Source of the DNA: Rhizonema sp. PD37
Lineage (GTDB): Bacteria > Cyanobacteriota > Cyanobacteriia > Cyanobacteriales > Nostocaceae
NCBI GenBank assembly: GCA_029379215.1
Contig: JAQYWO010000013.1
Location: 1-64,000, forward strand
Reading direction: 5' to 3'
Length of the DNA stretch: 64,000 bases
The position numbers and the translations under genes were made by a program. The notes under the pieces are model-generated. The model made no database searches. It was not told the origin of the DNA and saw only the letters and a list, made by a program, of their open reading frames with translations. Below are positions 27,569 to 36,777 of this stretch, one piece after another; the first letter of the stretch is position 1; each line of letters begins with the position of its first letter.

Positions 27569-27901
27569 CTAACCAATTGGTCTTCCCAAAATCTGTATCT
27601 CCATCGGCTTTAAATTTACGCTCAGCACATGTACTGGACCATCGGAAACGGTGCCATCGACTTCGTGGATCTCTGCCTTACTAATCGATTTTACCAGTTC
27701 TGGCACAGTATGATCAGTTTTGTTACTGAACAAGATGTTGAGCTGTACGTTGACAACTGATACTGGATTGTTGAAACGATCCACCATGAGAAAGTAAATC
27801 CAGTGATCGCGCCAATCTTGTGGGGATGGAGTTAGTTTTCTCGAACGTGCTTGATTGAGTACAGCTTGTACATCGTCACTTTTGATTGAGGTCGGCATCA
27901 A
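27569..27901 (-). pseudogene. Alpha-amylase remnant, catalytic barrel deleted
   Basis: A 110-residue frame joins two ends of a glycoside hydrolase family 13 protein. The first 45 residues (VQAVLNQARSRKLTPSPQDW, then RDHWIYFLMVDRFNNP) are the typical start of cyanobacterial alpha-amylases. The last 60 (VPELVKSISKAEIHEVDG, then GPVHVLSVNLKPMEIQILGR) match the C-terminal beta domain. All catalytic motifs between them are gone, which implies an in-frame internal deletion of over a kilobase. It lies beside the sugar ABC ATPase, suggesting a former starch or maltodextrin locus. A functional mini-protein is unlikely. Confidence 0.75.
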
Positions 27902-28163
27902 CTTTTATGGTATGTATATAGATGTCAAATAGCACTAAGTACAAAATTTTCCAAACTGCAAGAATAATGCTTGAACGCAATTACAAGCAGCATGATAAAT
28001 TTGTGAACAAATGCACTAATTGCTGTACCTAAATAAATGTAGATGAAATCAAGTTATGCACTTGTCAGAATCAAAAGTGGCTTCACTTACACAGAAAGAT
28101 CTGAGTTAGACTAAGTGTTATAGAAATATAACAGTATTAATAGTAACTATTTTTAAAAATATT

Positions 28164-29321
28164 TCAGTGGCTTTCACTAAGCAATTTTATACTCTTCAAA
28201 AGCAGAAAGTTTACCTCTTGGGACGCTAATTCTTCTAATGTAAAATGAGTCAAAGCCATCAACATTAGTGGTTGGTTGTTGTGGCTTCTTAGCTCGTTTG
28301 CATATTCGGTATCAAAGCGCTCCAAGTTTTCTGCGGCGGTTTTCACTAATGCTTGTATAATTTTAAAGGAGACATCCGAAAGCGGTGGTTGACCACGGTA
28401 GTTTTGCAGCCTCCCTCCTTCTCGGTAATTTGGAAACGACTCCAACCCCATAAAGCGCAAGAACCAGTCAGCTCGATAGTGTCCTATAGCTGCTACAATA
28501 CCCCTGTAATCGGCAATCAGTTCATCGAGCACATTGTTACGCATTGAGTTAAATAAACGATGCGTAAAGTAATGGGTACATTCATGTTCCAGCCGAATTG
28601 TCAGTGATAGACGCCGCCACTCTGCTTCTTCAAGTCCAATGTCTTTAGCTGGAATATCACTATAAGGACCATCACTTAAGATGATAAATCGATCCTGATA
28701 AAGTACTTTCTGCGGGATAATTCGCTGAAACTCTTCTGCCCAACTGGCTTCGGAACAATTCGCCGCATTTTGTTCCCATTGTTGCCGATAGGAGTAAATC
28801 CGATCCCAATTGTTGAAACCCGCGATCGCACAAGCACCCATAGAAGCAGGAAGTGGCAATGGTTCATTCCGCATTGTCAGCGCTTGTATCAGAGAAACAA
28901 AATCGTCCCGATGATTGGTTAGCAAAACCGGAATAGTTCCTGCTAAGCTTTGATACAGCATCAACTGAAGTTTTTCAGGTTGCTTCAAAATCAACCCAGT
29001 CGCCTCGGACATACCATTCACAGAAATACCCTTACGAGTGGCACAGCGGTACGCCTCTGTTTGGCTGATCCCTTCAAGAATGGGAAACTGTAACTGTACT
29101 AGCCTCTGTTTTAACACCTCAAAGGTGCCGACAATTTTAGCTTCAGCCGCGTACCCCTCCCAAGTACTAATATGCATTTCCGAGAAGAGAGGAAACTTGA
29201 CCGGGAGTTTTAAACAGTTACTCCCAAAGACATTTTGATTGTATGCAAGCAACTCTTCTGTTTCTAAAGTACTGGCACCGTAGTCCCGAAGTACACTTTC
29301 CCGAAGTTTCTGTTGATTCAT
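28164..29321 (-). CDS. Uncharacterised protein with HExxH metalloprotease-like motif
   Basis: A 385-residue soluble protein. Near residue 245 it has RLEHECTHYFTHRLF, an HExxH zinc-binding motif (His-Glu-Cys-Thr-His). About 20 residues later comes DELIADYRGIVAA, where an acidic side chain could be the third ligand, as in gluzincin-like peptidases. The N-terminal half has no recognised domain. I recall related proteins listed only as a domain of unknown function. Its ATG overlaps the stop of the ArsR gene (TAATG), so translation is coupled and the protein likely acts in the same response. Whether it is a peptidase is inference from the motif. Confidence 0.75.
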   Translation of the reverse strand: MNQQKLRESVLRDYGASTLETEELLAYNQNVFGSNCLKLPVKFPLFSEMHISTWEGYAAEAKIVGTFEVLKQRLVQLQFPILEGISQTEAYRCATRKGISVNGMSEATGLILKQPEKLQLMLYQSLAGTIPVLLTNHRDDFVSLIQALTMRNEPLPLPASMGACAIAGFNNWDRIYSYRQQWEQNAANCSEASWAEEFQRIIPQKVLYQDRFIILSDGPYSDIPAKDIGLEEAEWRRLSLTIRLEHECTHYFTHRLFNSMRNNVLDELIADYRGIVAAIGHYRADWFLRFMGLESFPNYREGGRLQNYRGQPPLSDVSFKIIQALVKTAAENLERFDTEYANELRSHNNQPLMLMALTHFTLEELASQEVNFLLLKSIKLLSESH

Positions 29322-29656
29322 TAGGTTATGTGTTCTTTTTCTTTACATATCAATGGTTGAGCTGATCGCAATACCGCATCTAGCAATCCTGGAAATAGCG
29401 CATCTAAATCTTCTTGCCGTAATATATTAATATGTAGTGTTCCTTCCTTACGAGTCGAGATAACGCCCGTCTCTCGCAGAATCTTGAAGTGATTTGACAT
29501 GGTGGACTTAGCGATCGCAAAATCAAAATCGGCACAGCAGTGTTCCCCTTTCGTAGCCAGCCGCCGCACCATCTCTAACCGTACAGGATCGCCCATGGCA
29601 TAGAGTACTCCTGCTAAAGATATATGTTTTCGGTCTGGGTGATAGAGGAATTTCAT
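29321..29656 (-). CDS. ArsR-family transcriptional repressor
   Basis: A 111-residue winged-helix regulator. The sequence GVLYAMGDPVRLEMVRRLA is the ArsR N-terminal helix. GEHCCADFDFAIAKSTMSNH holds the recognition helix (KSTMSNHFKILRETGVI), and RKEGTLHINILR is the wing. A vicinal Cys pair (GEHCC) sits where ArsR/SmtB sensors bind metals or respond to thiols. Other members without metal use this region for redox sensing. It is first in an operon with the HExxH protein and divergent from thioredoxin; a palindrome lies between. Autorepression lifted by oxidation or thiol reagents is an attractive hypothesis. Confidence 0.88.
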   Translation of the reverse strand: MKFLYHPDRKHISLAGVLYAMGDPVRLEMVRRLATKGEHCCADFDFAIAKSTMSNHFKILRETGVISTRKEGTLHINILRQEDLDALFPGLLDAVLRSAQPLICKEKEHIT

Positions 29657-29693
29657 ACTTGCATGATCTCATAGAATAGGTTATATTTTATTT

Positions 29694-29711
29694 ATTCGAT
29701 TATATCGAAAT
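29694..29711. promoter_or_regulatory. Palindromic operator between arsR-type gene and thioredoxin
   Basis: TTCGAT (29695-29700), TAT, ATCGAA (29704-29709) is a perfect dyad, extended by flanking A and T. It sits 38 bp from the ArsR start and 30 bp from the thioredoxin start in a short AT-rich gap, so it could control both. ArsR proteins bind such 12-2-12 or 6-n-6 dyads. Binding is inferred. Confidence 0.6.
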
Positions 29712-29738
29712 ATTGAACATTATATGAGGAGGGCGAGT

Positions 29739-30062
29739 ATGTCATCAATTACAGCCGTGACAGAAGCCACATTTAACCAAGAAGTTCTCGAGAGTGAAGT
29801 TCCCGTGTTGGTCGATTTTTGGGCACCGTGGTGTGGTCCCTGTCGCATGGTAGGTCCTGTGGTAGAGGAGGTGGCGACTGAATACGAAGGACAGGTGAAA
29901 GTTGTGAAGCTAAACACTGATGAAAATCCCACTGTTGCTAGCCGTTACGGAATCCGTAGCATTCCTACACTGATCGTGTTTAAAGGTGGTCGGCAAGTAG
30001 ATACAGTTGTGGGTGCAGTTCCAAAGACAACCTTAATTAAGACTCTAACACAGTATATGTAA
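29739..30062 (+). CDS. trxA: Thioredoxin
   Basis: A 107-residue classical thioredoxin. [20 protein letters not shown] contains the redox-active WCGPC (Cys32 and Cys35), and the cis-Pro loop reads [12 protein letters not shown]. The start is ATG 29739 because GAGGAGG (29726-29732) precedes it at the right distance; the longer frame from 29724 is less likely. It is divergent from the ArsR/HExxH operon across a 6-3-6 palindrome, so it may be part of the same stress regulon rather than the housekeeping thioredoxin. Function: cytoplasmic dithiol reductant. Confidence 0.93.
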   Translation: MSSITAVTEATFNQEVLESEVPVLVDFWAPWCGPCRMVGPVVEEVATEYEGQVKVVKLNTDENPTVASRYGIRSIPTLIVFKGGRQVDTVVGAVPKTTLIKTLTQYM

Positions 30063-30372
30063 AGAGGAGAAGGCAGGGGAGATAGCGGAGAAGGATAGCC
30101 TGTGAGAATTATAAACTCCGCGCCTCTCTTGCCTCCTAATTCCCAATTTGTTTAAGGGTGTCACAATAATTCGTAATTGTGCTCCGACAACTTTTCCCAT
30201 AAGGCTTGTGAAGGAGTTTGTAGGGAGTGATAAACTGCTCATCTTCAAGCAATAAAGTACTGCGTCGCGAATTTTCCAAAATATTATGTAGAGACGCGCC
30301 ATAGCACGTCTTCACACTCTTCATGTTTAATGACATGAAGCACTAGTTATTTAATCATGAAGGAAACGTGCA
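30063..30372. other. Intergenic, no supported gene
   Basis: 310 bp with AT/GC-mixed repeats: AATAATTCGTAATTGT (about 30163-30178) and TAGAGACGCGCCATAGCACG (about 30289-30308), both resembling dispersed cyanobacterial repeat ends. A 66-codon leftward frame crosses it (30136-30336), but I see no family, ribosome-binding site or conserved pattern. Confidence 0.45.
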
Positions 30373-31167
30373 ATGGATTTAAAGTTATCCGATAAGTCAG
30401 CGTTAGTGACTGGTTCAACTGTAGGTATTGGGTTGGCGATCGCACAGTCTCTGGCTGAAGAAGGAGCATCAGTGATCATTAATGGTCGTTCCGAACAGCG
30501 AGTGACACAAGCCGTTGAGAAGATCCAAAAAAGCTATCCTCAGGCGAAAATTTCGGGAATCACTGCGGACTTAAGTACCTCTGAAGGTGCAGAACAACTC
30601 TTTAAGAAGGTTCCGACAGTTGATATTTTGGTAAACAACTTAGGTATCTATGAGCCGAAGAGCTTTGGGAAGATTTCTGATGAAGACTGGTTAAGAATCT
30701 TTGAAGTCAATGTTCTTAGTGGTGTGAGGTTAAGTCGCCAGTATCTCCCAAACATGATCGAAAATAATTGGGGACGGATAATTTTTATCTCTAGTGAGTC
30801 AGCAGTGCAAATTCCTGTAGAAATGATTCACTATGGAATGACTAAGACGGCTCAACTAGCGATCGCCAGAGGTTTAGCAGAGATGACTGCTGGTACTGGC
30901 GTAACTGTAAACTCAGTGTTACCAGGACCAACGCGATCTGATGGTGTGGAAGAGTTTGTCCAACAAATGGCAAAGCAAGGCAATATTGATGTCGCGCAAG
31001 TAGAAACAGAATTTTTCCAAACGGTGCGTCCAACTTCACTCATCAAGCGTTTTGCGACTCCTGAGGAAGTCGCCGCAATGGTAGTTTACGTCTGTAGTCC
31101 CCTCTCCTCGGCTACTAATGGTGCAGCATTGCGTGTCGATGGAGGAGTTGTGAGGTCAATTATTTAG
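30373..31167 (+). CDS. SDR-family NAD(P)-dependent oxidoreductase
   Basis: A 264-residue classical short-chain dehydrogenase. It has the cofactor loop TGSTVGIG, a second-strand NGRSEQR suggesting NADP preference, LVNNLGIYEP, catalytic Ser in FISSESAVQIP, and Tyr/Lys in HYGMTKTAQLAIARG. The C-terminal DGGVVRSII closes the fold. The start ATG 30373 follows GAAGGAAACGTGCA. Substrate unknown; the closest style is 3-oxoacyl-ACP reductase/glucose dehydrogenase-like enzymes. It stands alone, in the same direction as the thioredoxin gene but 310 bp away. Confidence 0.92.
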   Translation: MDLKLSDKSALVTGSTVGIGLAIAQSLAEEGASVIINGRSEQRVTQAVEKIQKSYPQAKISGITADLSTSEGAEQLFKKVPTVDILVNNLGIYEPKSFGKISDEDWLRIFEVNVLSGVRLSRQYLPNMIENNWGRIIFISSESAVQIPVEMIHYGMTKTAQLAIARGLAEMTAGTGVTVNSVLPGPTRSDGVEEFVQQMAKQGNIDVAQVETEFFQTVRPTSLIKRFATPEEVAAMVVYVCSPLSSATNGAALRVDGGVVRSII

Positions 31168-31259
31168 AAATTCATATAGCTTAAAAAAGGCTAGAAAAGA
31201 GGGATAAATCTGGTGAATAAGTCTACTTTGACCTATCTTTTCGCATAACAAGCGCTCTT

Positions 31260-31370
31260 AATACTGAGTTTGCTGATGCTTACAAAAATCGGGGTAATCT
31301 TTACTTTGAGCAGAAGAAATGGGATTTAACTCTGCCTAATTTCAACCAGGCGATCGCTATTGCATTCTAA
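31260..31370 (+). pseudogene. Decayed TPR-protein fragment
   Basis: A 36-codon frame without a start reads NTEFADAYKNRGNLYFEQKK, then WDLTLPNFNQAIAIAF and a stop. This is a recognisable tetratricopeptide repeat unit (AY-NRG-Y-KWDLA-AI). Nothing matching precedes it, so only one TPR of a larger gene survives here. Confidence 0.7.
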
Positions 31371-31423
31371 GCTTTCAAACTATTCACAGGTAGCTTCTTC
31401 GACGATAAATTCTGCTATATTGC

Positions 31424-32035
31424 TTATGGTATTATTTTTAGTAAGCCATCGTAAAATATTTGAAAACTTTTAGAGCGATTGTTGGATGGCTTCATATGTT
31501 GCGATATTTCCCGTGCTGCTCTTGTCTTTTCTAGACCTCCTTTATGATGCCCAGCCCTCTGGAGAACTTTTTCTAAAGCTTCCCAAGTACCACCTGTAAT
31601 CGCGTCTGGGTCACGGTATTTTGCTTGATTTTCTAGATTAGGTGAGACTCCAGGATAAGCATTGATAAGAGCATGTATATCTCCAAAAAACCAAGCTTCT
31701 AATTCTTCAATTGCTATTCTATTGAGAATTTGAAATTTCTGCTCTATACCGACCGATGCTTTAGTACTAAAGCCTGCATCAATAGCGATTGTTTCTAATT
31801 TTTCCTTTAATAATTTACAATCTTCCCGATCTTCATCAACTAAAATTACAATTCGGTGTTCGTCTGGTAGCCAAGATTTATATCCTCTCAAACGGTCAGG
31901 TAATTTAGAAAGTAAATTGTTTTTACCTTGGTAAGGGTGAATCTCAAAAGTGATAGTTTCCCCTAAAATTTTAGGTAGTAAATTTCGGAGAGCTTCTTTC
32001 ATTGATAATTCCTCTACTAAAAACTCAATGTGCAA
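31424..32035 (-). CDS. DUF4276 family protein (TOPRIM-like, candidate defence effector)
   Basis: A 203-residue protein of the DUF4276 type. It opens MHIEFLVEELSMKEALRNLL, a TOPRIM-like first strand with the acidic VEE. VILVDEDREDCKLLKE gives the DxD-type acidic centre, and RIAIEELEAWFFGD and RDPDAITGGTWEALEK are further family motifs. Intact length. It lies 21 bp downstream of an AAA ATPase gene in the same operon. Known related pairs (AAA ATPase plus TOPRIM-like partner, as in PARIS- or AbiL-like systems) abort infection on phage sensing. I infer a nuclease or trigger effector, not shown by sequence alone. Confidence 0.85.
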   Translation of the reverse strand: MHIEFLVEELSMKEALRNLLPKILGETITFEIHPYQGKNNLLSKLPDRLRGYKSWLPDEHRIVILVDEDREDCKLLKEKLETIAIDAGFSTKASVGIEQKFQILNRIAIEELEAWFFGDIHALINAYPGVSPNLENQAKYRDPDAITGGTWEALEKVLQRAGHHKGGLEKTRAAREISQHMKPSNNRSKSFQIFYDGLLKIIP

Positions 32036-32056
32036 GTTTGTCTACTCCAACTTTTT

Positions 32057-33274
32057 TTAAGGTATATTTCTCTTCGGTCCACCAGAGTTAATTAGAGGAT
32101 TACCGACTTCAAAATAGTCTTCCATCCATAAAGAACCTAAAGTAGCTCCATGTTCCATAAAATCTCTAATTCCCTGCATATCAGCAGTGCGTTTGGCTTG
32201 TGTATAACCTTGCTCATCCCGGTAAAGTACCCAAAGCTCTTCTGGTTTGAGAGCATTAACAAAAAAAGGTGAATGAGTTGTTACCATTAATTGAGTATTA
32301 GCTGAAGCTGCACGACATTCCTCTGATAATTCTGGCAATAAACCAGGATGTAGGTAATTTTCAGGTTCTTCAATTCCTATAAGTAGCGGTGGATCTGGGT
32401 CATATAATACAGAGAGATATGCTAACATTTTGAGTGTACCATCTGAAGCGAATTTAGCAAGTATGGGTTGCTGAAAAGGAGCATCTTTAATTTGCAGCAA
32501 TAACCGCCCATCCTGCATCATTTCTGCATCTACTCTTTCTAAGCGAGGAACACGACAGGATAAATTATTAAGAATTTGTTGTAACCGTTCAGGATGTTGT
32601 TCTTTGAGATATTGAATGACATTAGGTAAATTATCTCCTGTAGGTGATAATCTTTCCTGGGGTCCTGCTTCTGGAACACTGCGGGTGTTGTCTGCGCTTA
32701 AATAGGAAAGATACCAGCCACTAATAAAATTGCGTAATGCACTAACACGAGGATGTTTAGAAAATTGTCCTAAAGTACTTACAGCAAGTAATTCAGAGGA
32801 GTTTAGTTGTTCAAATACTCTCTCGTCTTGTTCGTCTGGCTTTTCGCCTGTAATGACTTTTCCTGAACCTTCTTGAAAGTCGAGAAATTTAAAGGGTTTG
32901 CCAGTTTGACCTCTTCTCCACTGCAACCATTCTTCTGCCACTTGCGGTCCTTTTGGTCGTTCTTCAATAGCCAGATGATAGGTGATGATAGGTAAATCTG
33001 GCTTTTCACGATATTTTAATTCAATTACAATCGGTCCATCTGCACCTCGTGTCCGCAGTTCTCTAAAGCGTCCGCGTCTATCCCACGCTTTGCGCAAACC
33101 GACTGTAAAGCATTCTGATAAAAAGGCAAAAACATCAAAAATAGTTGATTTCCCACTACCATTAGGTCCTAAGAAGACAGTGAGGGGCGTAATTCCTTTG
33201 AGTTCTAAGTCACACAGCGCTCGATAGTTTTTGACTCTGAGATATTCTATACGGGGAATGGATTGTCTAGGCAT
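32057..33274 (-). CDS. AAA-family (RecF/SMC-like) ATPase, partner of DUF4276
   Basis: A 405-residue ATPase of the OLD/RecF-like AAA_21 class. [18 protein letters not shown] leads to Walker [10 protein letters not shown] (about residues 36-44). [12 protein letters not shown] carries Walker B with its catalytic Glu (about 302-303), and [12 protein letters not shown] holds the switch His (about 334). It lacks the C-terminal TOPRIM nuclease of OLD proteins; that function appears to be supplied by the separate DUF4276 gene downstream. The start is taken as ATG 33274 ([12 protein letters not shown]); an in-frame ATG 33328 would add 18 residues. It would act as the sensor/motor of a two-gene defence unit. 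Confidence 0.88.
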   Translation of the reverse strand: MPRQSIPRIEYLRVKNYRALCDLELKGITPLTVFLGPNGSGKSTIFDVFAFLSECFTVGLRKAWDRRGRFRELRTRGADGPIVIELKYREKPDLPIITYHLAIEERPKGPQVAEEWLQWRRGQTGKPFKFLDFQEGSGKVITGEKPDEQDERVFEQLNSSELLAVSTLGQFSKHPRVSALRNFISGWYLSYLSADNTRSVPEAGPQERLSPTGDNLPNVIQYLKEQHPERLQQILNNLSCRVPRLERVDAEMMQDGRLLLQIKDAPFQQPILAKFASDGTLKMLAYLSVLYDPDPPLLIGIEEPENYLHPGLLPELSEECRAASANTQLMVTTHSPFFVNALKPEELWVLYRDEQGYTQAKRTADMQGIRDFMEHGATLGSLWMEDYFEVGNPLINSGGPKRNIP

Positions 33275-33328
33275 AGAAAAACATTTAGGGTATTCTCCTA
33301 TTGCTACATATTTATGAGCATTTTTCAT

Positions 33329-33926
33329 CTGTATCTCGCCGCATAGGAGTTTGGGTAGTAGCTAAAGCTTTTACCATATTTGTGATCGCCTGCTGTCAAA
33401 GAATTCTGGTTATCGGCAACAAGAATGCCTGAGAGCGGTTGTCAAAGTTTTGTGTTCAGCCATACCATAGTCAGTGCTTCTTCCATCAATTTACTAAAAA
33501 GAAAGCAATTTTTGTTCAGCCGATTAGGCATGAACCACATAGCTAACTTCAATTATTGTAGTCGGTATGACTTCCTTTATCAATAAATCAAGAATAACGA
33601 CAGCGTGGCGCTTAGGCATAGAATAGCAAAAGGCAAAGTAGTTTTAAGATATGTGTACAGTTGTAACAAATTGATTAAAAAAGATAAATAATGTATAAAC
33701 TAGCAATGGTTATAGTTAAATTTGTTTAAATTAAAGTGCTTTCAGCAAAGCTAATGTGATCTTGGGTTTAACCTCATAGCTTGTGAATAAAAGCGAACAA
33801 TTTTATCAAACCCGTCCGTACAGTCGTCATTCGGCTGCGCAGTAAATCAATATTTGTTTACATATTGAGTTTTTTTTGCGTAAACCTACTTAATCCAATC
33901 TAGTAGGGCTCTCCTAGAGGTTTAAG
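33329..33926. other. Intergenic, about 600 bp, no gene seen
   Basis: An AT-rich spacer between the leftward ATPase/DUF4276 operon and the rightward hybrid kinase. No long frame has coding character, and I found no strong inverted repeat. It presumably holds both promoters. Confidence 0.45.
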
Positions 33927-36527
33927 ATGAAAGCTCCACTGCCCAACAATGAAGCGGCAAGGCTCGAAACTTTACGTTCCTACGAAATTCTCGACACTGA
34001 AATCGACGAGGACTTTGACGACATCGCTCGTTTAGCCGCAGATATTTGTGGAACTCCTATTGCCTTGGTGAGCCTGGTTGATAGTAACCGCCAGTGGTTT
34101 AAGTCAAACGTGGGTTTGGAGATGAGCGAAACACCCCGCGAGATCGCGTTTTGCGCCCATGCTATCTTGCAAACTGAGGTTTTAATTGTTAACGATGCAA
34201 CAGTTGATGAACGATTCGCCACAAACCCATTAGTAACATCTACTCCTCAAATCCGGTTTTATGCTGGCTTTCCCCTAATTACACCTACTGGACACGCATT
34301 GGGAACGCTTTGTGCGATCGACCTCATTCCGCGAACACTCAGTCCAAAACAGATAGAAGCATTGCGGGTTTTAGGTCATCAAGTGATGACACAACTAAAT
34401 TTACGGCATCATGTCGCAAGTCTTGCACGTACTGCCATTGAATGCAAGCAGGTAGAAGAGGCACTACGACAGCAAACAGAGCGGGAAAGATTGGTAGCAG
34501 AGATGACAAAACGCATCCGCCAGTCTTTAAACCTGAAAGAGATTCTTGACACGACAGTGTTTGAAGTCCGGCAATTTCTTCAGGCAGATCGGGTGTTCAT
34601 TTATCGCTTCAATGCGGATTGGAGCGGCGTGGTAGCAGTAGAATCTGTAAATCCTGATTGGGTGCCTATCTTGGGAAAAACAATCAAAGAATCGTTCTTT
34701 GAACAAAGTTTTGGCCGGGAACTTTACAAACAAGGTAGAGTCCAAGCAACAGAGGATATTTACACAGCTAACTTATCTACATGTCACGTGGATTTTCTGG
34801 TTGAGCTTCAGATTAGAGCCAATTTAGTAGTCCCGATCATAGTTGAGGAAGAGTTGTGGGGGCTGTTAGTGGCTAATCAGTGTTCATCACCACGACAGTG
34901 GCAGCCGTTAGATATCAATTTGCTTTTATCATTGGCAACACAGGTAGCGATCGCCATCCAGCAATCCACACTCTTCGAGCAGGCACAAACCAAACTCAAC
35001 GAACGCAAGCAAGCCGAACAGAAAATCCGCGAACAAGCTGCCCTACTTAATGTAGCAACGGATGCTATTTTAGTTCGAGATCTAGAAAACAAAATTTTAT
35101 TTTGGAACAAAGGTGCTGAGCATCTCTATGGGTGGGAAGCAGAAGAGGCTCTTGCTCAAAAAGCTAACGCGCTTTTGTTCAAAGACAAAGATTCGCTGAA
35201 ACCTTTAGAAGCTCACAAGACTGTATTGGCGGACGGCGAGTGGTCTGGAGAGTTGCATAAAGTTACAAAATCAGGAAGGGAAATTATCGTTTCCAGCCAC
35301 TGGACACTAGTGCGCGATGAAGACGAGCAACCAAAATCAATACTCACCGTAGACACCGACATCACAGAGAAAAAACAACTCGAATCGCAGTTTCTCCGTG
35401 CTCAACGGATGGAAAGTATCGGCACCCTAGCAAGCGGCATTGCCCACGATCTAAATAATATACTGACGCCAATTCTGACAGCAGCCCAACTTTTGCAAAT
35501 CAAACTTCCCAATGCCGAAGCGCGAACTATACAGTTGCTTAAGATACAGGAAACCAACGCTAAACGCGGAGCAGCTTTGGTTAAACAAGTTCTGGAGTTT
35601 GCGCGAGGAGTAGAAAGCAAGCGCACTGAAATGCAAGTCGGGCACTTGCTTTCGGAAATTCAGCAGATTGCAAAACAAACATTTCCTAAATCAATCGAAG
35701 TTTACACGGATATAGCGCCAGATCTTCGAGCTGTTTCCGGAGATCCGACTCAACTACATCAGGTGCTGATGAACCTATGCGTCAATGCGCGTGATGCTAT
35801 GCCAGATGGTGGCACTTTAAGGATCTGTGCCGAAAATCTCTTCATCGATGCTAACTATGCCCGGATGCATATTGAAGCCAAATCTGGTTACTACATTGTT
35901 ATTACTGTCACAGACACTGGCATTGGGATTCCGCCGGAAATAATAGATCGAATTTTTGAGCCATTTTTCACAACTAAAGAGATCGGCAAAGGCACAGGGC
36001 TTGGTCTTTCAACAGTGATTGGCATTATCACTAGCCATGGCGGTTTTGTGAATGTGGAGAGTCAGGTAGGACTTGGTACTCAGTTCAAGGTGCATTTGCC
36101 AGCAGTTCTGGGAACTGAAATGCCGCCACCCCAAAATATCGAACTACCGAAAGGACATGGCGAGTTGCTTCTCGTTGTAGATGACGAAGCTCCTATTCGT
36201 GAGTTAGCCAAAACATTGCTGCAAACGTTCGCCTACAAAGCTTTATGTGCCCGTGATGGAGTCGAGGCGATCTCACTGTATGCCCAGCACAAAGATGAAA
36301 TTAGTGCGGTGTTGATGGATATGATGATGCCGATTATGGATGGAAACATAACCATCCGCACGTTGCAAAAAATTAACCCGCAAATCAAGATTATTGCCGT
36401 CACCGGACTAGCCACAAGCGATCAGATAGCGACAGCTATGGGCAATGGTGTTAAAGCATTTTTGTCGAAGCCCTACACAGCTAAGGAATTATTGAACACT
36501 ATCAATGGTGTTCTCAGCATGCCATAA
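33927..36527 (+). CDS. Hybrid histidine kinase: GAF, bilin-type GAF, PAS, HisKA, HATPase, REC
   Basis: An 866-residue cytoplasmic sensor kinase. GAF1 is at about 10-165 ([20 protein letters not shown]). GAF2, about 190-360, is of phytochrome/cyanobacteriochrome type: [20 protein letters not shown] keeps the Cys-His pair (Cys286, His287) used to attach a bilin, and [16 protein letters not shown] follows. A PAS domain lies at about 375-490. HisKA has His507 in GIAHDLNN, then HATPase with [20 protein letters not shown], and a C-terminal receiver with Asp798 in LMDMMMP. There is no membrane segment. It could sense light and pass phosphate to its own receiver. Many GAFs keep this motif, so chromophore binding is likely but unproven. 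No partner gene adjoins. Confidence 0.93.
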   Translation: MKAPLPNNEAARLETLRSYEILDTEIDEDFDDIARLAADICGTPIALVSLVDSNRQWFKSNVGLEMSETPREIAFCAHAILQTEVLIVNDATVDERFATNPLVTSTPQIRFYAGFPLITPTGHALGTLCAIDLIPRTLSPKQIEALRVLGHQVMTQLNLRHHVASLARTAIECKQVEEALRQQTERERLVAEMTKRIRQSLNLKEILDTTVFEVRQFLQADRVFIYRFNADWSGVVAVESVNPDWVPILGKTIKESFFEQSFGRELYKQGRVQATEDIYTANLSTCHVDFLVELQIRANLVVPIIVEEELWGLLVANQCSSPRQWQPLDINLLLSLATQVAIAIQQSTLFEQAQTKLNERKQAEQKIREQAALLNVATDAILVRDLENKILFWNKGAEHLYGWEAEEALAQKANALLFKDKDSLKPLEAHKTVLADGEWSGELHKVTKSGREIIVSSHWTLVRDEDEQPKSILTVDTDITEKKQLESQFLRAQRMESIGTLASGIAHDLNNILTPILTAAQLLQIKLPNAEARTIQLLKIQETNAKRGAALVKQVLEFARGVESKRTEMQVGHLLSEIQQIAKQTFPKSIEVYTDIAPDLRAVSGDPTQLHQVLMNLCVNARDAMPDGGTLRICAENLFIDANYARMHIEAKSGYYIVITVTDTGIGIPPEIIDRIFEPFFTTKEIGKGTGLGLSTVIGIITSHGGFVNVESQVGLGTQFKVHLPAVLGTEMPPPQNIELPKGHGELLLVVDDEAPIRELAKTLLQTFAYKALCARDGVEAISLYAQHKDEISAVLMDMMMPIMDGNITIRTLQKINPQIKIIAVTGLATSDQIATAMGNGVKAFLSKPYTAKELLNTINGVLSMP

Positions 36528-36675
36528 AGTTAACTGGATACCCCTAACGTTTATTCCTCTATCCAAGTGCTGAGAAACTCTACTCTGCCTTCAGCATAGC
36601 TGCCCTCTGCCTTTCTTCAGTAAAAAATGCACCTGTAGGTGAGTCAAAATTTTTTTGCATTGTACAGTGGCACGC

Positions 36676-36702
36676 TAACTAAACTATAATGTAGTTTAGT
36701 TA
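36676..36702. promoter_or_regulatory. Perfect 11-bp dyad upstream of nitroreductase
   Basis: TAACTAAACTA (36676-36686), TAATG, TAGTTTAGTTA (36692-36702) is a perfect inverted repeat, 76 bp before the nitroreductase start. Size and position fit an operator for a TetR, MarR or HxlR repressor that would control the downstream detoxification genes. No such regulator gene is in the window. Confidence 0.65.
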
Positions 36703-36777
36703 TTCGGTATTATGGAAATAAGGAAATCAAGACAGTAACTGATCCATCACTCAAACGAAAGTAAGAGGATAATAACA

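Noticed and set aside
30136..30336. 66-codon leftward frame between thioredoxin and SDR
   Set aside because: No ribosome-binding site or family; contains pieces of dispersed repeats. Kept only as an intergenic note.
33927..36527. Phytochrome
   Set aside because: The bilin-type GAF is present, but the PAS-GAF-PHY arrangement is not; a hybrid kinase with a cyanobacteriochrome-type GAF fits better.
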